From Clostridiales bacterium (GTDB lineage Bacteria > Bacillota > Clostridia > Oscillospirales > Acutalibacteraceae): 5,356 nucleotides of DNA. The stretch spans positions 1 through 5,356 of the forward strand of contig JAJBVC010000189.1 of the NCBI GenBank assembly GCA_020860025.1, in the 5' to 3' direction. Below are positions 5,306 through 5,356 of this stretch, in pieces. A program made the position numbers and the translations under genes. Position 1 is the first letter of the stretch; every line of letters starts with the position of its first letter. The notes under the pieces were generated by a model. It did no database searches. It was not told the origin of the DNA and worked only from the letters and a program-made list of their open reading frames with translations.

Positions 5306-5356
5306 GTAAATAATTCTATTATATTTCATATATATTATTTATGCGATATATACAAA
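5306..5356. other. AT-rich tail after acpP with no recognised feature
   Basis: These last 51 bases are almost all A and T. I see no hairpin with a T-run that would serve as the acpP terminator and no confident gene start before the window ends. Confidence 0.6.

Noticed and set aside
5011..5329. Minus-strand frames antisense to acpP
   Set aside because: They are the mirror of the acpP coding sequence; acpP has a strong ribosome site, promoter and all family motifs.
1..5356. CRISPR array, insertion sequence, tRNA or rRNA gene
   Set aside because: No regularly spaced repeats, transposase-like frame, terminal repeats or RNA-gene signatures were seen anywhere in the window.

Overview
The window holds six complete protein-coding genes and one probable tiny leader-peptide gene. 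Five of the six lie on the minus strand; only the acyl carrier protein gene at the right end is on the plus strand. AT-rich spacers, strong GAGG/AAGGAG-type ribosome sites, TTGACA/TATAAT-like promoters, U-tailed hairpin terminators and the protein families suggest a low-to-mid-GC member of the Bacillota, probably class Clostridia. That placement is an inference from style, not from a marker gene.

Layout from left to right: (1) A sulfur amino-acid operon transcribed leftward, metY (O-acetylhomoserine sulfhydrylase) followed by cysK (O-acetylserine sulfhydrylase), 33 nt apart. It ends in a clear intrinsic terminator at 31-70. (2) A control region of about 250 bp upstream of metY (2337-2593). 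It has a near-consensus promoter (TTGACA, 17 nt, TATACT), two 17-bp dyads CCTAYT-N5-RRTAGG placed like repressor operators, and a leader of about 179 nt. In the leader is a 25-codon reading frame with its own ribosome site that ends in Arg-Cys-Cys-Lys-Asn. (3) A single ABC-2 type permease gene (polysaccharide/teichoic-acid exporter type) with its own promoter, a TTG start and its own terminator, and no ATPase gene beside it. (4) aroE-aroK, two consecutive shikimate-pathway enzymes with a 4-bp ATGA overlap. (5) A divergent intergenic region of 108 bp, then acpP on the plus strand.

How it fits together: metY and cysK both put sulfide onto an acetylated amino acid, giving homocysteine and cysteine. 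The Cys-Cys leader frame and paired operators suggest that the operon is controlled by cysteine supply at two levels, transcription initiation and something in the leader RNA. This is the most interesting part of the window. It is inferred from sequence pattern; no canonical T-box, SAM riboswitch or attenuator terminator was found. AroE and AroK make shikimate 3-phosphate for aromatic amino acids. AcpP carries acyl chains for fatty-acid synthesis. The permease would export a cell-surface glycan or polymer with an ATPase encoded elsewhere.
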